A DNA stretch of 64,000 nt, from NCBI RefSeq assembly GCF_049897565.1, contig NZ_JAFCWM010000007.1, forward strand, positions 1 to 64,000, read 5' to 3'. The position numbers were made by a program, and so were the translations under genes. The notes under the pieces are model-generated. The model ran no database searches. It was given only the letters and a program-made list of their open reading frames with translations, and was not told where the DNA came from. Source of the DNA: JAFCUW01 sp049897565 (lineage in GTDB: Bacteria; Pseudomonadota; Gammaproteobacteria; Burkholderiales; Burkholderiaceae_D). Positions 5,917 to 13,573 of the stretch are shown in pieces. Each line of letters opens with the position of its first letter. Within the stretch, counting starts at the first letter, position 1.

Positions 5917-7154
5917 GCTGCCTTTCCAAAGTTGGCGACAACCACATTGCCGCCCTGTCTAATTGCGTCGAGGTAGTCGGCCCAGCGCTGCATCATGAGG
6001 CGGCGGGCCGGTAGGTGTGCCGTGCGGTTATAGGCGCGCCCGTTCGGGTCTTTGACGGCATGGGCGAGCTGGTGCTCGATCAGGTCCACGCGTTCACCGA
6101 GCACTTCATCCATGATCGTGCGGGCCATTGCGCGGAAGCCGTGACCGGTCATCACCTCTTTGCCGTAGCCCATGGCGCGCAGCGCCGCATTGATCGTGTT
6201 TTCACTCATACAGCGCTCGCCAGTTCGGACGCTGGGGAACACATATTTGCCATGCCCCGTCATCGAATGGAGCGCCCGCAGCAACTCCACCGCTTGCGTG
6301 GACAGCGGGACCAAGTGATCCGTCTTCATTTTCATCTTGCTACCGGGGATGCGCCACTCGGCGGCGTCAAGGTCGATCTCCGTCCACTCCGCAGCCCGCA
6401 GCTCGCCAGGACGCACGAACACCAACGGCGACAGCTTGAGCGCCGCGACGGCGTAGGGATGGCCGGTGTAGGCGTGTATGGAGCGCAGAAGTTCGCCCGC
6501 TTGCTTTGGCTCCGTGATAGCCGCGTAGTGGGCCTCTGGCGCCGTCGCAAGCGCATCGCGCAGGTCGGCAGTCACGTCACGTTCCGCCAGCCCGCCTGCT
6601 ACCGCGAACCGGAACACCTGCCCGCATAGTTGCTTGATCTTGTGCGCGGACTCAATCGCACCGCGTGCCTCAATAATGTGCAACGCGCTCAATACGTCGC
6701 GTGGCTTGATGGTGGACACAGGCATTGCGCCGATTACAGGAAAGATATTCCGTTCTAGCCATGCGGTATTCTTTTCCTGGGTGCTGATGGCGCGGTCCGC
6801 CGCCGTCTTCGCAAGCCATGCGCGCGCCACAGCCTCAAAGGTATGGATGGCCGCAACGCTCCTTGCGTGCTTGTCTTCGCGCTTGGCCTGTCCGGGGTCG
6901 ATGCCTTCAGCCAGCAGCTTGCGCGCCGCCGCACGCTTCGTCCGGGCGTCCAGGAGCGAGATTTCGGGGTAGGGGCCGAACGTGAGCCGGTTGTTCTTGC
7001 CGTTCGGCTGGCGGTAGGCCATGCGCCAAACCTTAGATCCGCTCGGCATGATCTCCAGATACATGCCACCGCCATCGGCCAGAGTGTAGGCCTTCTCTTT
7101 TGGTTTGGCGCTTCGTGCTTGGGTGTCGGTCAGAGGTTTAGCGAGTTTTGGCAT
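5913..7154 (-). CDS. P4-type tyrosine integrase (tRNA-Leu island)
   Basis: A 413-aa site-specific recombinase that integrates and excises the element at the tRNA-Leu next door. The N-terminus (MPKLAKPLTDTQARSAKPKEKAYTLAD) is the DUF4102 arm-binding domain; the catalytic half shows the box I Arg in FVRPGELRAAEW, HLVPLS, the box II HGFRAMARTIM and the nucleophilic Tyr in GRAYNRTAHL. Start ATG 7154 was chosen because upstream in-frame codons lack homology and pass through the tRNA terminator. It lies 165 bp from the tRNA 3' end, reading away from it, and leads the coupled minus-strand operon. Confidence 0.95.
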   Translation of the reverse strand: MPKLAKPLTDTQARSAKPKEKAYTLADGGGMYLEIMPSGSKVWRMAYRQPNGKNNRLTFGPYPEISLLDARTKRAAARKLLAEGIDPGQAKREDKHARSVAAIHTFEAVARAWLAKTAADRAISTQEKNTAWLERNIFPVIGAMPVSTIKPRDVLSALHIIEARGAIESAHKIKQLCGQVFRFAVAGGLAERDVTADLRDALATAPEAHYAAITEPKQAGELLRSIHAYTGHPYAVAALKLSPLVFVRPGELRAAEWTEIDLDAAEWRIPGSKMKMKTDHLVPLSTQAVELLRALHSMTGHGKYVFPSVRTGERCMSENTINAALRAMGYGKEVMTGHGFRAMARTIMDEVLGERVDLIEHQLAHAVKDPNGRAYNRTAHLPARRLMMQRWADYLDAIRQGGNVVVANFGKAA

Positions 7155-7209
7155 CTTGCATCCATGCGGTTTTGAGGTTTGAATCCATGGATGAAAGTAT
7201 GGATGCAAG
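7155..7209. promoter_or_regulatory. nested inverted repeats abutting the integrase start codon
   Basis: CTTGCATCCAT (7155-7165), directly upstream of the integrase ATG, is matched by its exact reverse complement ATGGATGCAAG (7199-7209). Between them lies the perfect palindrome ATCCATGGAT (7183-7192), which repeats the ATCCAT core. Four half-sites within 55 bp look like an operator for the integrase, an AlpA-type regulator or recombination directionality factor; they could also be arm-type integrase sites. Confidence 0.55.
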
Positions 7210-7249
7210 GTTGCCGGATGTAAATGGACGCCAAAAGCCCTCAACAAAC

Positions 7250-7284
7250 AAAAAACCCGCATTCTCACAGGGAGAGTTGCGGGT
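7250..7284 (-). terminator. rho-independent terminator of tRNA-Leu
   Basis: On the minus strand CCCGCA pairs with TGCGGG (7278-7283 with 7256-7261), extended by GAGA/TCTC, followed by a run of six T (complement of 7250-7255). It lies 36 bp behind the tRNA 3' end and insulates the integrase from the tRNA promoter. Confidence 0.8.
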
Positions 7285-7319
7285 CATTGGTTGCTGCTGG
7301 ACTTCTTCAAACATGATCA

Positions 7320-7406
7320 TGGTGCCGGGAGCCGGAATCGAACCGGCACGCTGTTTCCAGCGCGGGATTTTGAGTCCCGTGCGTCTACCTATTCCGCCAT
7401 CCCGGC
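7320..7406 (-). tRNA. tRNA-Leu (anticodon CAA)
   Basis: The minus strand from 7406 begins GCCGGGATGGCGG and ends TCCCGGCACCA, with the 7-bp acceptor stem GCCGGGA/TCCCGGC and an encoded CCA. The anticodon loop CTCAAAA sits on the GGGA/TCCC stem and gives anticodon CAA (reads UUG). A long variable arm and GGTTCGATTCC T-loop fit an 87-nt class II leucine tRNA. It is the probable attachment site of the integrase at 5913-7154, whose element lies on its 3' side. Confidence 0.97.
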
Positions 7407-7479
7407 AACGCGACCCGCATTATGGCTGATTTAGCAGGATGCGGCAACTGTTTTGGCCGGGATCGCTCGCCGCCGCGCC

Positions 7480-7947
7480 TTAGCCAGTCAGCCGCTGCTG
7501 CAGCATGCGCAGCACGAACACCGGGCCGACGACGACGATGGCGTGATCGCTGACCTTGATGGCGATCGCGTTTTCCTTCCAGTGGACGATCCTTGCCTGT
7601 GGCTGGTAGCAGGACTGGCCGTCGACGGACTCGGCGCGGTGGTAGCCCATGGCCCGGATCGCTTCATCGAGCGTCTTGACGAAATGCTGGGCATGGAAGC
7701 GGGTGTGCACCTGGAAGCGCCCCGGCAGCGCGGCAAACACCGGCGCCAGGCCGCCGAGCAATACCGGGATCACGATGTAGGCCAGCGGCGCGCTCGGGTC
7801 GATCGCCGCGCACAGCATCGCGATGAAGGTCAGGCCGACTGCCAGCGCCAACCCGAGCGAGACCAGCTGGCCCCGCGACTGGATCGGCCACAGGAAACGG
7901 AATGCATCGTGCGCCCTGACCACTTGAGACATCGACACGCTTTTCAT
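7480..7947 (-). CDS. 155-aa hypothetical membrane protein
   Basis: Two adjacent hydrophobic helices (about residues 28-48 and 54-73) after a short cytoplasmic N-terminus, then a soluble C-terminal domain of about 80 residues with HTRFHAQHF and a closing hydrophobic strand. No enzymatic motif is visible and no family is recognised. It lies between the tRNA-Leu and the glycosyltransferase gene, outside the integrative element, and is probably a core gene. Confidence 0.7.
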   Translation of the reverse strand: MKSVSMSQVVRAHDAFRFLWPIQSRGQLVSLGLALAVGLTFIAMLCAAIDPSAPLAYIVIPVLLGGLAPVFAALPGRFQVHTRFHAQHFVKTLDEAIRAMGYHRAESVDGQSCYQPQARIVHWKENAIAIKVSDHAIVVVGPVFVLRMLQQRLTG

Positions 7948-8095
7948 GATGAGCTCCCCGAGATGGAACCGTTGACCAGTTCTATATTCTCGGCGTCAAT
8001 TTCCGTAGCGAATTGATATTTCTCAAGTCGAATCGACGTGCACGTCGCTGCCGCCAGGCGTGCCGGGCGGCCCGCGGCCCATCTGCTGCGCGGTC

Positions 8096-9841
8096 TTACT
8101 TGACGCGGCGGTACAGGCGGAACCGTTCGTCAGGGTCGGACGGGCGCCGTCCTTCCCACAGCAGCGCCCACTGCTTGCCGCGGAAGGCTTGCGTGATTTC
8201 GCCGTCATCCCTCAGGTCCATGCTGTCCTGCAGCAGCAGCAAGTCGCATTGTTCGTCGCCGAAGCTGGCGAAAGTCAAGCCGCCGTAAAAGGCGAACGAC
8301 GCGCGCTGGGCCGCTCCGACATTGGTCAGGATGCAGGCGCCGCCTTCCGGCAGCTTGGCGGCGATTTGCTGCGCCACGTTGTTGTAGCTCTTGCTGTAAT
8401 TAAATTGTGGCAGCAGCAGCGTCATCAGCAGCACCCAGAACAGGATCAGCCCGCCCGACGACAGCACCACGGCGCGCCACAGCACCGCCGGCTGGCGCGA
8501 GATGCGCCAGTGCACCAGCACGAACCAGCCGATGGTGGCCGCGGCAGCCACCAGGCACGCGATGATGCCGAACTCGGCGTGAAAGCCGGGCGACTGCCGC
8601 GCTGCGTTCTTGGCCAGCTGCGCCGGCCAGCCGGTCAGCGTGGCGCACCACCACAGCCAGATGCCGCCGGCAATCATGGTCAGCACCATCACCGAGAACC
8701 AGTCGATCGCGTTGATGGTGCCGCGTTTCATCGCCGGCAGCCCGAACGCGGCCATGATGGCCAGCGGTGGCAGCAGCTTGAGCAGGTCGCCGCTTTCCGG
8801 CGCCGGATCGAACAGGATCAGCAAGGTCAGCGCGCCGGCAAAGCTGAGCGGCAGCACGATGTGCAGCAGCCGCCGCTGGCGCCGCCAGGCGTAGGTCGCC
8901 CAGATCGCGAACGGCCAGGCCGGCCAGAAGAACCAGATGCCGACCTTGAGGAACGCTTTCAGTGAATGCAGGCTCGGCAGGCCGATCTGGCTCAGGTTCC
9001 AGGCCATCCAGCTGTCGACCGGCGACAGCTGGTAAGGGCGCAGCGTCGCCGCCGGCACGATCCACAGCAGTGCGATCAGCAACGCCACCAGCGCGGCGTA
9101 GCCCAGGTCGCGCAGCGTGCGCGCGGCCGGCAAGTCGAGGAAACGGGTGCACAGGAACAGCGCCAGCGCCAGGGTGCATGGCGGCAGCCAGCCGCGCGTG
9201 AGCGTCAGCGTGCCCAGCGCCAGGCCGATCAGCCCGGCATTGCCCAGGCTTGGCGCCTCGACGTAGCGCACCGCGCGGTACAGGAAGAAGGCCAGCAGCG
9301 ACCCTTGCAGCGTCACCGCCAGCGTTTCGTGGCTGTTGAGCAGCAGGCCGAGGCAGCCGAGGTAGATCAGCAGGGCGGTGTCGGCCAGCGTGCGGCCGTA
9401 GTCGTCCGGCTCGGGCTGGCCGCCGAAGGCCAGCCGCAGCGGCTGGGCATCCGGGCGCCGGCCCAGGTGGAAGGCGGTGTACCAGACCGACAGCGCGCCG
9501 AGCACGAAAATGCCGATCGTCGACACGCGCGCGGCCATGACGTCGCCGAGCAGCCAGCCGAGCAGCTTGATGCAGAGCGCGCCGAGCCAGAACGCCAGCG
9601 GGCCTTCGTCGGCCAGCGGCAGGCCGGCGACGTTCGGCAGCAGCCAGTCGCTGACACTGCCGTGCGCCATCGTCCACATGATGCCGAAGCTGGCCGCGTC
9701 GTCTTTCCACAGGTCGCGCCCGATCAGGCCGGGCAGGATATATAACAGGCCGAGCCCGAAAATGGCCCAGCGTGGCAAGGCGAGGGTAGCGGCGGCGGCT
9801 AGGCGGACTGGCTTCATCGATAACTGTTTGGTCACGGGCAC
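8096..9841 (-). CDS. ArnT/GT39-type integral membrane glycosyltransferase
   Basis: A 581-aa protein with about 11-12 membrane helices in the N-terminal 460 residues. The acidic pair in GRDLWKDDAA after helix 1 and the PLADEGPLAFWLGAL segment match the catalytic and lipid-carrier-binding loop of the dolichyl-phosphate-mannose mannosyltransferase/ArnT superfamily. Such enzymes transfer a sugar from polyprenyl phosphate to lipid A or proteins at the periplasmic face. The acceptor cannot be told. The GTG at 9841 is used; ATG at 9817 (MKPVRL) is equally possible. A bidirectional terminator separates it from rpmE2 upstream. Confidence 0.8.
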   Translation of the reverse strand: MPVTKQLSMKPVRLAAAATLALPRWAIFGLGLLYILPGLIGRDLWKDDAASFGIMWTMAHGSVSDWLLPNVAGLPLADEGPLAFWLGALCIKLLGWLLGDVMAARVSTIGIFVLGALSVWYTAFHLGRRPDAQPLRLAFGGQPEPDDYGRTLADTALLIYLGCLGLLLNSHETLAVTLQGSLLAFFLYRAVRYVEAPSLGNAGLIGLALGTLTLTRGWLPPCTLALALFLCTRFLDLPAARTLRDLGYAALVALLIALLWIVPAATLRPYQLSPVDSWMAWNLSQIGLPSLHSLKAFLKVGIWFFWPAWPFAIWATYAWRRQRRLLHIVLPLSFAGALTLLILFDPAPESGDLLKLLPPLAIMAAFGLPAMKRGTINAIDWFSVMVLTMIAGGIWLWWCATLTGWPAQLAKNAARQSPGFHAEFGIIACLVAAAATIGWFVLVHWRISRQPAVLWRAVVLSSGGLILFWVLLMTLLLPQFNYSKSYNNVAQQIAAKLPEGGACILTNVGAAQRASFAFYGGLTFASFGDEQCDLLLLQDSMDLRDDGEITQAFRGKQWALLWEGRRPSDPDERFRLYRRVK

Positions 9842-9877
9842 AGCCCTGAAAGTCGGAAATAGTGCGTAGTATCCGCG

Positions 9878-9906
9878 AAAAAAAAGCAGCCGTAGCTGCT
9901 TTTTTT
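9878..9906. terminator. bidirectional terminator downstream of rpmE2
   Basis: Stem AGCAGC (9885-9890)/GCTGCT (9895-9900) with loop CGTA, flanked by eight A on the left and six T on the right. In minus-strand reading it ends the L31 transcript before the glycosyltransferase gene. Confidence 0.9.
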
Positions 9907-9922
9907 ACTTGCGGCCGGAAAC

Positions 9923-10192
9923 TTAGCCGTTTGCGACGGCAGTCTTCGAACCGACTGCGCCGAATTTCTGGCGGAATTTCTCAACGCGGCCAGCGGTGTC
10001 GACGATCTTGTGCTTGCCGGTGTAGAACGGGTGCGATTCAGCCGACACCTCGATCTTGACCAGTGGGTACTCTTGACCTTCGTGGGTGATTTTGTCACGG
10101 GTCTGGATGGTCGAGCGGGAAACGAATTTGAAGTCGCACGAAACGTCGTGGAATACGACATCGCGGTAATCTGGGTGGATATCTTTACGCAT
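9923..10192 (-). CDS. rpmE2: 50S ribosomal protein L31 type B
   Basis: An 89-aa L31 that begins MRKDIHPDYRDVVFHD and carries the type-B signature YPLVKIEVSAESHPFYTGKHKIVDTAGRVEKF. The zinc-binding CXXC pairs of type-A L31 are absent (only one Cys), so this is the zinc-independent form usually derepressed when zinc is scarce in organisms with both forms. Position close to rho is common in Burkholderiales. It ends at a strong terminator. Confidence 0.95.
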   Translation of the reverse strand: MRKDIHPDYRDVVFHDVSCDFKFVSRSTIQTRDKITHEGQEYPLVKIEVSAESHPFYTGKHKIVDTAGRVEKFRQKFGAVGSKTAVANG

Positions 10193-10336
10193 GGTCTTGC
10201 CTCTTTAAGTTTGGTAGCCAATCTGCACTTCGTCGGTCGTCGAGCCTCTTGACCCGGTTGCCGATCACTTGCCAGGGGTTTGTTACTGCAACCGGCGATT
10301 ATACAGGTGGTTGAGGGTGGAAGGCAATACCAGGGC

Positions 10337-10645
10337 TCAGCCTGGGGGCAACAGCTTCAACATTGTCACTATCATGCCGGCGAAACCGAGGAGCATCGTG
10401 AGCAGCGTCGCGGTCATCCACCGCTGGATCTCGGCTTTGAAGGCGTAGACTTCCATGCGCAACGCAACGATGTCCGCCCTCACCGCCGCCTTCAGTTCGA
10501 TCAGATCGGCTTTCGTTGCAAGTGTCGGCAAGATGGTGTCGAACCGGGTTTCAAGTACGATCAGGCGCCTGTCCATCTTCAGAATATAGGCCGCCCAATC
10601 GCCGTTGGCAAGGTCAGCTTCGTCGGTTCCGGAATTGAGCGCCAT
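10337..10645 (-). CDS. small coiled-coil membrane protein
   Basis: 102 aa: a soluble N-terminus, a predicted coiled coil around residues 38-75 (ATKADLIELKAAVRADIVALRMEVYAFKAEIQRW) and one C-terminal membrane helix (LLTMLLGFAGMIVTML). This tail-anchored coiled-coil layout resembles CCDC90/DUF1640-like proteins of unknown role. It lies between rho and rpmE2 on the same strand but is separated from rho by a terminator. Confidence 0.7.
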   Translation of the reverse strand: MALNSGTDEADLANGDWAAYILKMDRRLIVLETRFDTILPTLATKADLIELKAAVRADIVALRMEVYAFKAEIQRWMTATLLTMLLGFAGMIVTMLKLLPPG

Positions 10646-10661
10646 GATGGTCTCCCAAGCG

Positions 10662-10693
10662 AAAAAAGGGAACGCCGCGGCGTCCCCTTTTTT
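10662..10693 (-). terminator. rho-gene terminator
   Basis: AAAAAAGGG and ACGCC (10662-10676) pair with GGCGT and CCCTTTTTT (10679-10693). In minus-strand reading it follows the rho stop codon by about 20 bp and ends in T residues; the A-rich other side makes it bidirectional. Confidence 0.85.
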
Positions 10694-10711
10694 GTGATGC
10701 TGCAGGGGGCG

Positions 10712-11974
10712 TTAGCCGCCGCGGCGCATCAGGTCGAAGAACTCGTTATTGTTCTTCGTCGCCTTCATCTTGTCGAGGATGAACTCCATCGCTTCGATCT
10801 CGTCCATCGAGTACAGCAGCTTGCGCAGGATCCAGATCTTCTGCAGCTGGTCCGGCTTGATCAGCAGCTCTTCGCGGCGGGTGCCCGACTTGTTCAGGTT
10901 GATCGCCGGGTAGACGCGCTTCTCGGCCAGGCGGCGCTCGAGGTGCACTTCCATGTTGCCGGTACCCTTGAACTCCTCGAAAATCACGTCGTCCATGCGC
11001 GAGCCGGTTTCGATCAGCGCGGTGGCGATGATGGTCAGGGAGCCGCCTTCCTCGATGTTACGGGCGGCGCCGAAGAAACGCTTCGGACGCTGCAGCGCGT
11101 TGGCGTCGACACCACCGGTGAGTACCTTGCCCGACGCTGGAATGACGGTGTTGTAGGCGCGCGCCAGGCGGGTGATCGAGTCGAGCAGGATCACCACGTC
11201 TTTTTTCATTTCGACCAGGCGCTTGGCTTTTTCCAGCACCATCTCGGCAACCTGCACGTGGCGCGTGGCCGGCTCGTCGAAGGTCGATGCGACCACTTCG
11301 CCGCGTACCGAACGCTGCATCTCCGTCACTTCTTCCGGGCGCTCGTCGATCAAGAGCACGATCAGGGTGCAGTCAGGATGGTTCGCGGTGATCGCGTGCG
11401 CCATGTGCTGCAGGATGACCGATTTGCCCGACTTCGGCGACGCCACCAGCAGGCCGCGCTGACCTTTGCCGATCGGCGCGATCAGGTCGATGATGCGGCC
11501 GGTGATGTTCTCCTGGCCCATCATCTCGCGCTCGAGGCGCAGCGGCTCGTTCGGGTGCAGCGGGGTCAGGTTCTCGAACAGGATGCGGTGCTTCGACGCT
11601 TCCGGCGATTCGCCATTGACCTTGTCGACCTTGACCAGCGCGAAATAGCGCTCGCCGTCTTTCGGGGTGCGTACTTCGCCTTCGATCGAGTCGCCCGTGT
11701 GCAGGTTGAAGCGGCGGATCTGCGACGGCGAAATGTAGATGTCGTCGGTCGAGGCCATGTAGGAGGCGTCGGGCGAGCGCAGAAAGCCGAAGCCGTCCGG
11801 CAGCACTTCGAGGGCGCCGTCGCCAAAAATTTGTTCGCCTGACTTCGCGCGCTTTTTCAGGATCGCGAACATCAGTTCTTGTTTGCGCAGGCGGGCCGCG
11901 TTGTCGATATCGAGGCCAATTGCCATCTCGAGGAGCGCCGAGACGTGCATTGCCTTCAGTTCAGATAAGTGCAT
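10712..11974 (-). CDS. rho: transcription termination factor Rho
   Basis: A 420-aa hexameric RNA helicase of the usual length. The N-terminal RNA-binding domain (MHLSELKAMHVSALLEMA, then the CSD-type GFGFLRSPDASYMAS) precedes the RecA-like ATPase with the P-loop ASPKSGKSV, the Walker B stretch VVILLDSITRLARAYN and the Q/R-loop region GGVDANAL. It ends in the conserved FDLMRRGG-type tail. It lies 138 bp downstream of trxA on the same strand, the classical trxA-rho order. Confidence 0.98.
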   Translation of the reverse strand: MHLSELKAMHVSALLEMAIGLDIDNAARLRKQELMFAILKKRAKSGEQIFGDGALEVLPDGFGFLRSPDASYMASTDDIYISPSQIRRFNLHTGDSIEGEVRTPKDGERYFALVKVDKVNGESPEASKHRILFENLTPLHPNEPLRLEREMMGQENITGRIIDLIAPIGKGQRGLLVASPKSGKSVILQHMAHAITANHPDCTLIVLLIDERPEEVTEMQRSVRGEVVASTFDEPATRHVQVAEMVLEKAKRLVEMKKDVVILLDSITRLARAYNTVIPASGKVLTGGVDANALQRPKRFFGAARNIEEGGSLTIIATALIETGSRMDDVIFEEFKGTGNMEVHLERRLAEKRVYPAINLNKSGTRREELLIKPDQLQKIWILRKLLYSMDEIEAMEFILDKMKATKNNNEFFDLMRRGG

Positions 11975-12112
11975 GAGTTGAGTCCCGTGACGGGAAAGTA
12001 AAGGTAGGGGAGGGGATTGCGTGGGTTAATTATTTGGGGAGGATTCAGACGAGGCTGCTTCGCTTCCCGGCCGGATTGGACGACAGCGCGGGCGCGCTGC
12101 CGTCGCATCATA

Positions 12113-12439
12113 TCAGATGTTACTGTCGATGAACGAAGTCAACTGGCCCTTGGCCATGGCGCCCACCTTCTGGGCGGCGGCAACGCCGTTTTTGAACAGG
12201 ATCAGAGTCGGGATGCCGCGGATGCCGAACTTGGCCGGCACCGCCTGGTTGGCGTCGACGTCCATCTTGGCGATCAGGATCTTGCCGTCGTACTCCTTTG
12301 CCACCTCTTCGAGGATCGGGCCGATGGCCTTGCAGGGACCGCACCATTCAGCCCAGAAATCGACCAGCACCGGACGCTCCGACTTGAGGACGTCGGCTTC
12401 GAAAGATGCGTCGGTGATGTGTTTAATATTTTCGCTCAT
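12113..12439 (-). CDS. trxA: thioredoxin 1
   Basis: A 108-aa cytosolic disulfide reductase with the active site WCGPC (Cys33, Cys36), the cis-Pro segment RGIPTLILFKNG and the full thioredoxin fold length. It reduces ribonucleotide reductase, PAPS reductase and oxidised proteins. It is the upstream neighbour of rho. The 288-bp gap to hutC on its 5' side holds its promoter; I see no further gene there. Confidence 0.98.
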   Translation of the reverse strand: MSENIKHITDASFEADVLKSERPVLVDFWAEWCGPCKAIGPILEEVAKEYDGKILIAKMDVDANQAVPAKFGIRGIPTLILFKNGVAAAQKVGAMAKGQLTSFIDSNI

Positions 12440-12701
12440 GTTTTCTTCCTCAATTGAGGGTAGGGATCAAATTACGCCGCCGCGTGCCGATCAGACGTTC
12501 GTCGGATCCTGCGACGGCACGCCGGCCAGCTTCCTTTTGTTGCAACACTTATGGTGGCGACGGAGTCCGCAAATTCAATAAGTGGAGGGGCGTCAAAGGG
12601 GGCGTCAGGCGGGGGATTAGACGAAATAATAACCTATTTTCCCAAAAAGGGGCGGTGGTTCGTACGAAATGTTGAGCAATGCGCAAGCGCGTGCCTTTCC
12701 C

Positions 12702-12723
12702 GCCTTGCCGGCGCCGGCAAGGC
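12702..12723. repeat. 22-bp perfect palindrome at the 3' end of hutC
   Basis: GCCTTGCCGGC and its reverse complement meet without a loop at 12712/12713, 5 bp beyond the hutC stop. It would form a stable hairpin at the 3' end of the hutC mRNA, but no T-tract follows, so it may act as a processing stop or intrinsic-like stem rather than a full terminator. Confidence 0.6.
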
Positions 12724-12727
12724 GCAA

Positions 12728-13447
12728 CTATCCGACGCTGCCGGTGAACTGGTACAGCGCGCCCGGATGCCACATCGTCACCACCGACGCCACATGCCCC
12801 GACGACGTCGTGCGGCGGCGCAGCACCAGGCAGCTTTCGCGCGCATCGATCGCCAGCATCTCGGCCACGTCGCGCGGCGCCGCCAGCGCTTCGATGCTGT
12901 AGGTGGCGCCCTGCAGCGGCGCGGCAACCATCAGGTGCTCGTTCGGCGTCAGCACGCTGAAGTCCTGCTCCAGGTAACGCGGCGCGCAGGCCGGGTTGAC
13001 CCAGCGGTCCTCGACCTGGATCGGCGTGTCGTTTTCGAAGTGGACGATCACCGAATGGAACAGCGCGCTGCCGGCGGCCAGCGCGAACTGCTGCGCCAGA
13101 ACGTCGCTGGCGCGGCCCGCTTCGAGCTTGCGCAGGCTGCTGCGGTGGACGTGGCCGCGCGCGCGGATCTCGTCGGCGATGCTCTTGATCTCGACCAGCG
13201 TCGCCTGGTATTTTTTCGGCGCGACGAACGTGCCCGAGCCTTGCCGGCGCGTGAGCACTTGTTCGGCCGTCAGTTCGCGCACGGCGCGGTTGACCGTCAT
13301 GCGCGAGACGCCGAACTGGCGCACCAGCGCCTGCTCGGACGGCACCACTTCTCCTTCTTTCCAGCGGCCGGCCGCGATTTCGCTGACCAGATAGTCCTTG
13401 ATGCGCTGGAAAATAGGCGTGCTGTCTTGCGCGATCTGTTCTTCCAA
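12728..13447 (-). CDS. hutC: histidine utilisation repressor HutC (GntR/HutC family)
   Basis: A 239-aa regulator with an N-terminal winged helix (about 10-75; IPSEQALVRQFGVSRMTVNRAVREL-like segment ending RRQGSGTFVAPKK) and a C-terminal UTRA ligand domain. It keeps HutC landmarks: IKSIADEIRARGHVHRS, VEDRWVNPACAPRYLEQDF, PNEHLMVAAPLQGATYSIEA. HutC represses hut genes and is released by urocanate. Perfect or near-perfect TGTATAGACA boxes occur at 17117-17128 and 15367-15376; none is visible before hutC itself. It is transcribed away from the rest of the region. Confidence 0.93.
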   Translation of the reverse strand: MEEQIAQDSTPIFQRIKDYLVSEIAAGRWKEGEVVPSEQALVRQFGVSRMTVNRAVRELTAEQVLTRRQGSGTFVAPKKYQATLVEIKSIADEIRARGHVHRSSLRKLEAGRASDVLAQQFALAAGSALFHSVIVHFENDTPIQVEDRWVNPACAPRYLEQDFSVLTPNEHLMVAAPLQGATYSIEALAAPRDVAEMLAIDARESCLVLRRRTTSSGHVASVVTMWHPGALYQFTGSVG

Positions 13448-13573
13448 ACTACTCTCCGAGGGGCGGGCGATAATCCGATTCTAGCACTTCAATTCAAAAG
13501 CAAGACCCGGGGTTTCTTTCGCCGCCGCAGGGTGCACGATGCTGGTTCGGCTCCCACCCACAGAGGCAAAATC

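Noticed and set aside
2704..7300. CRISPR array
   Set aside because: The repeats here are short (10-12 bp), in both orientations and without uniform spacers; no cas genes are present.
7454..8965. Long plus-strand frames opposite the glycosyltransferase and membrane protein
   Set aside because: Antisense artefacts with Arg/Gln-rich composition; the minus-strand proteins show clear membrane helices and motifs.
10280..11842. 520-aa plus-strand frame opposite rho
   Set aside because: Shadow of the GC-rich rho codons; His/Gln/Arg-rich composition typical of antisense frames.
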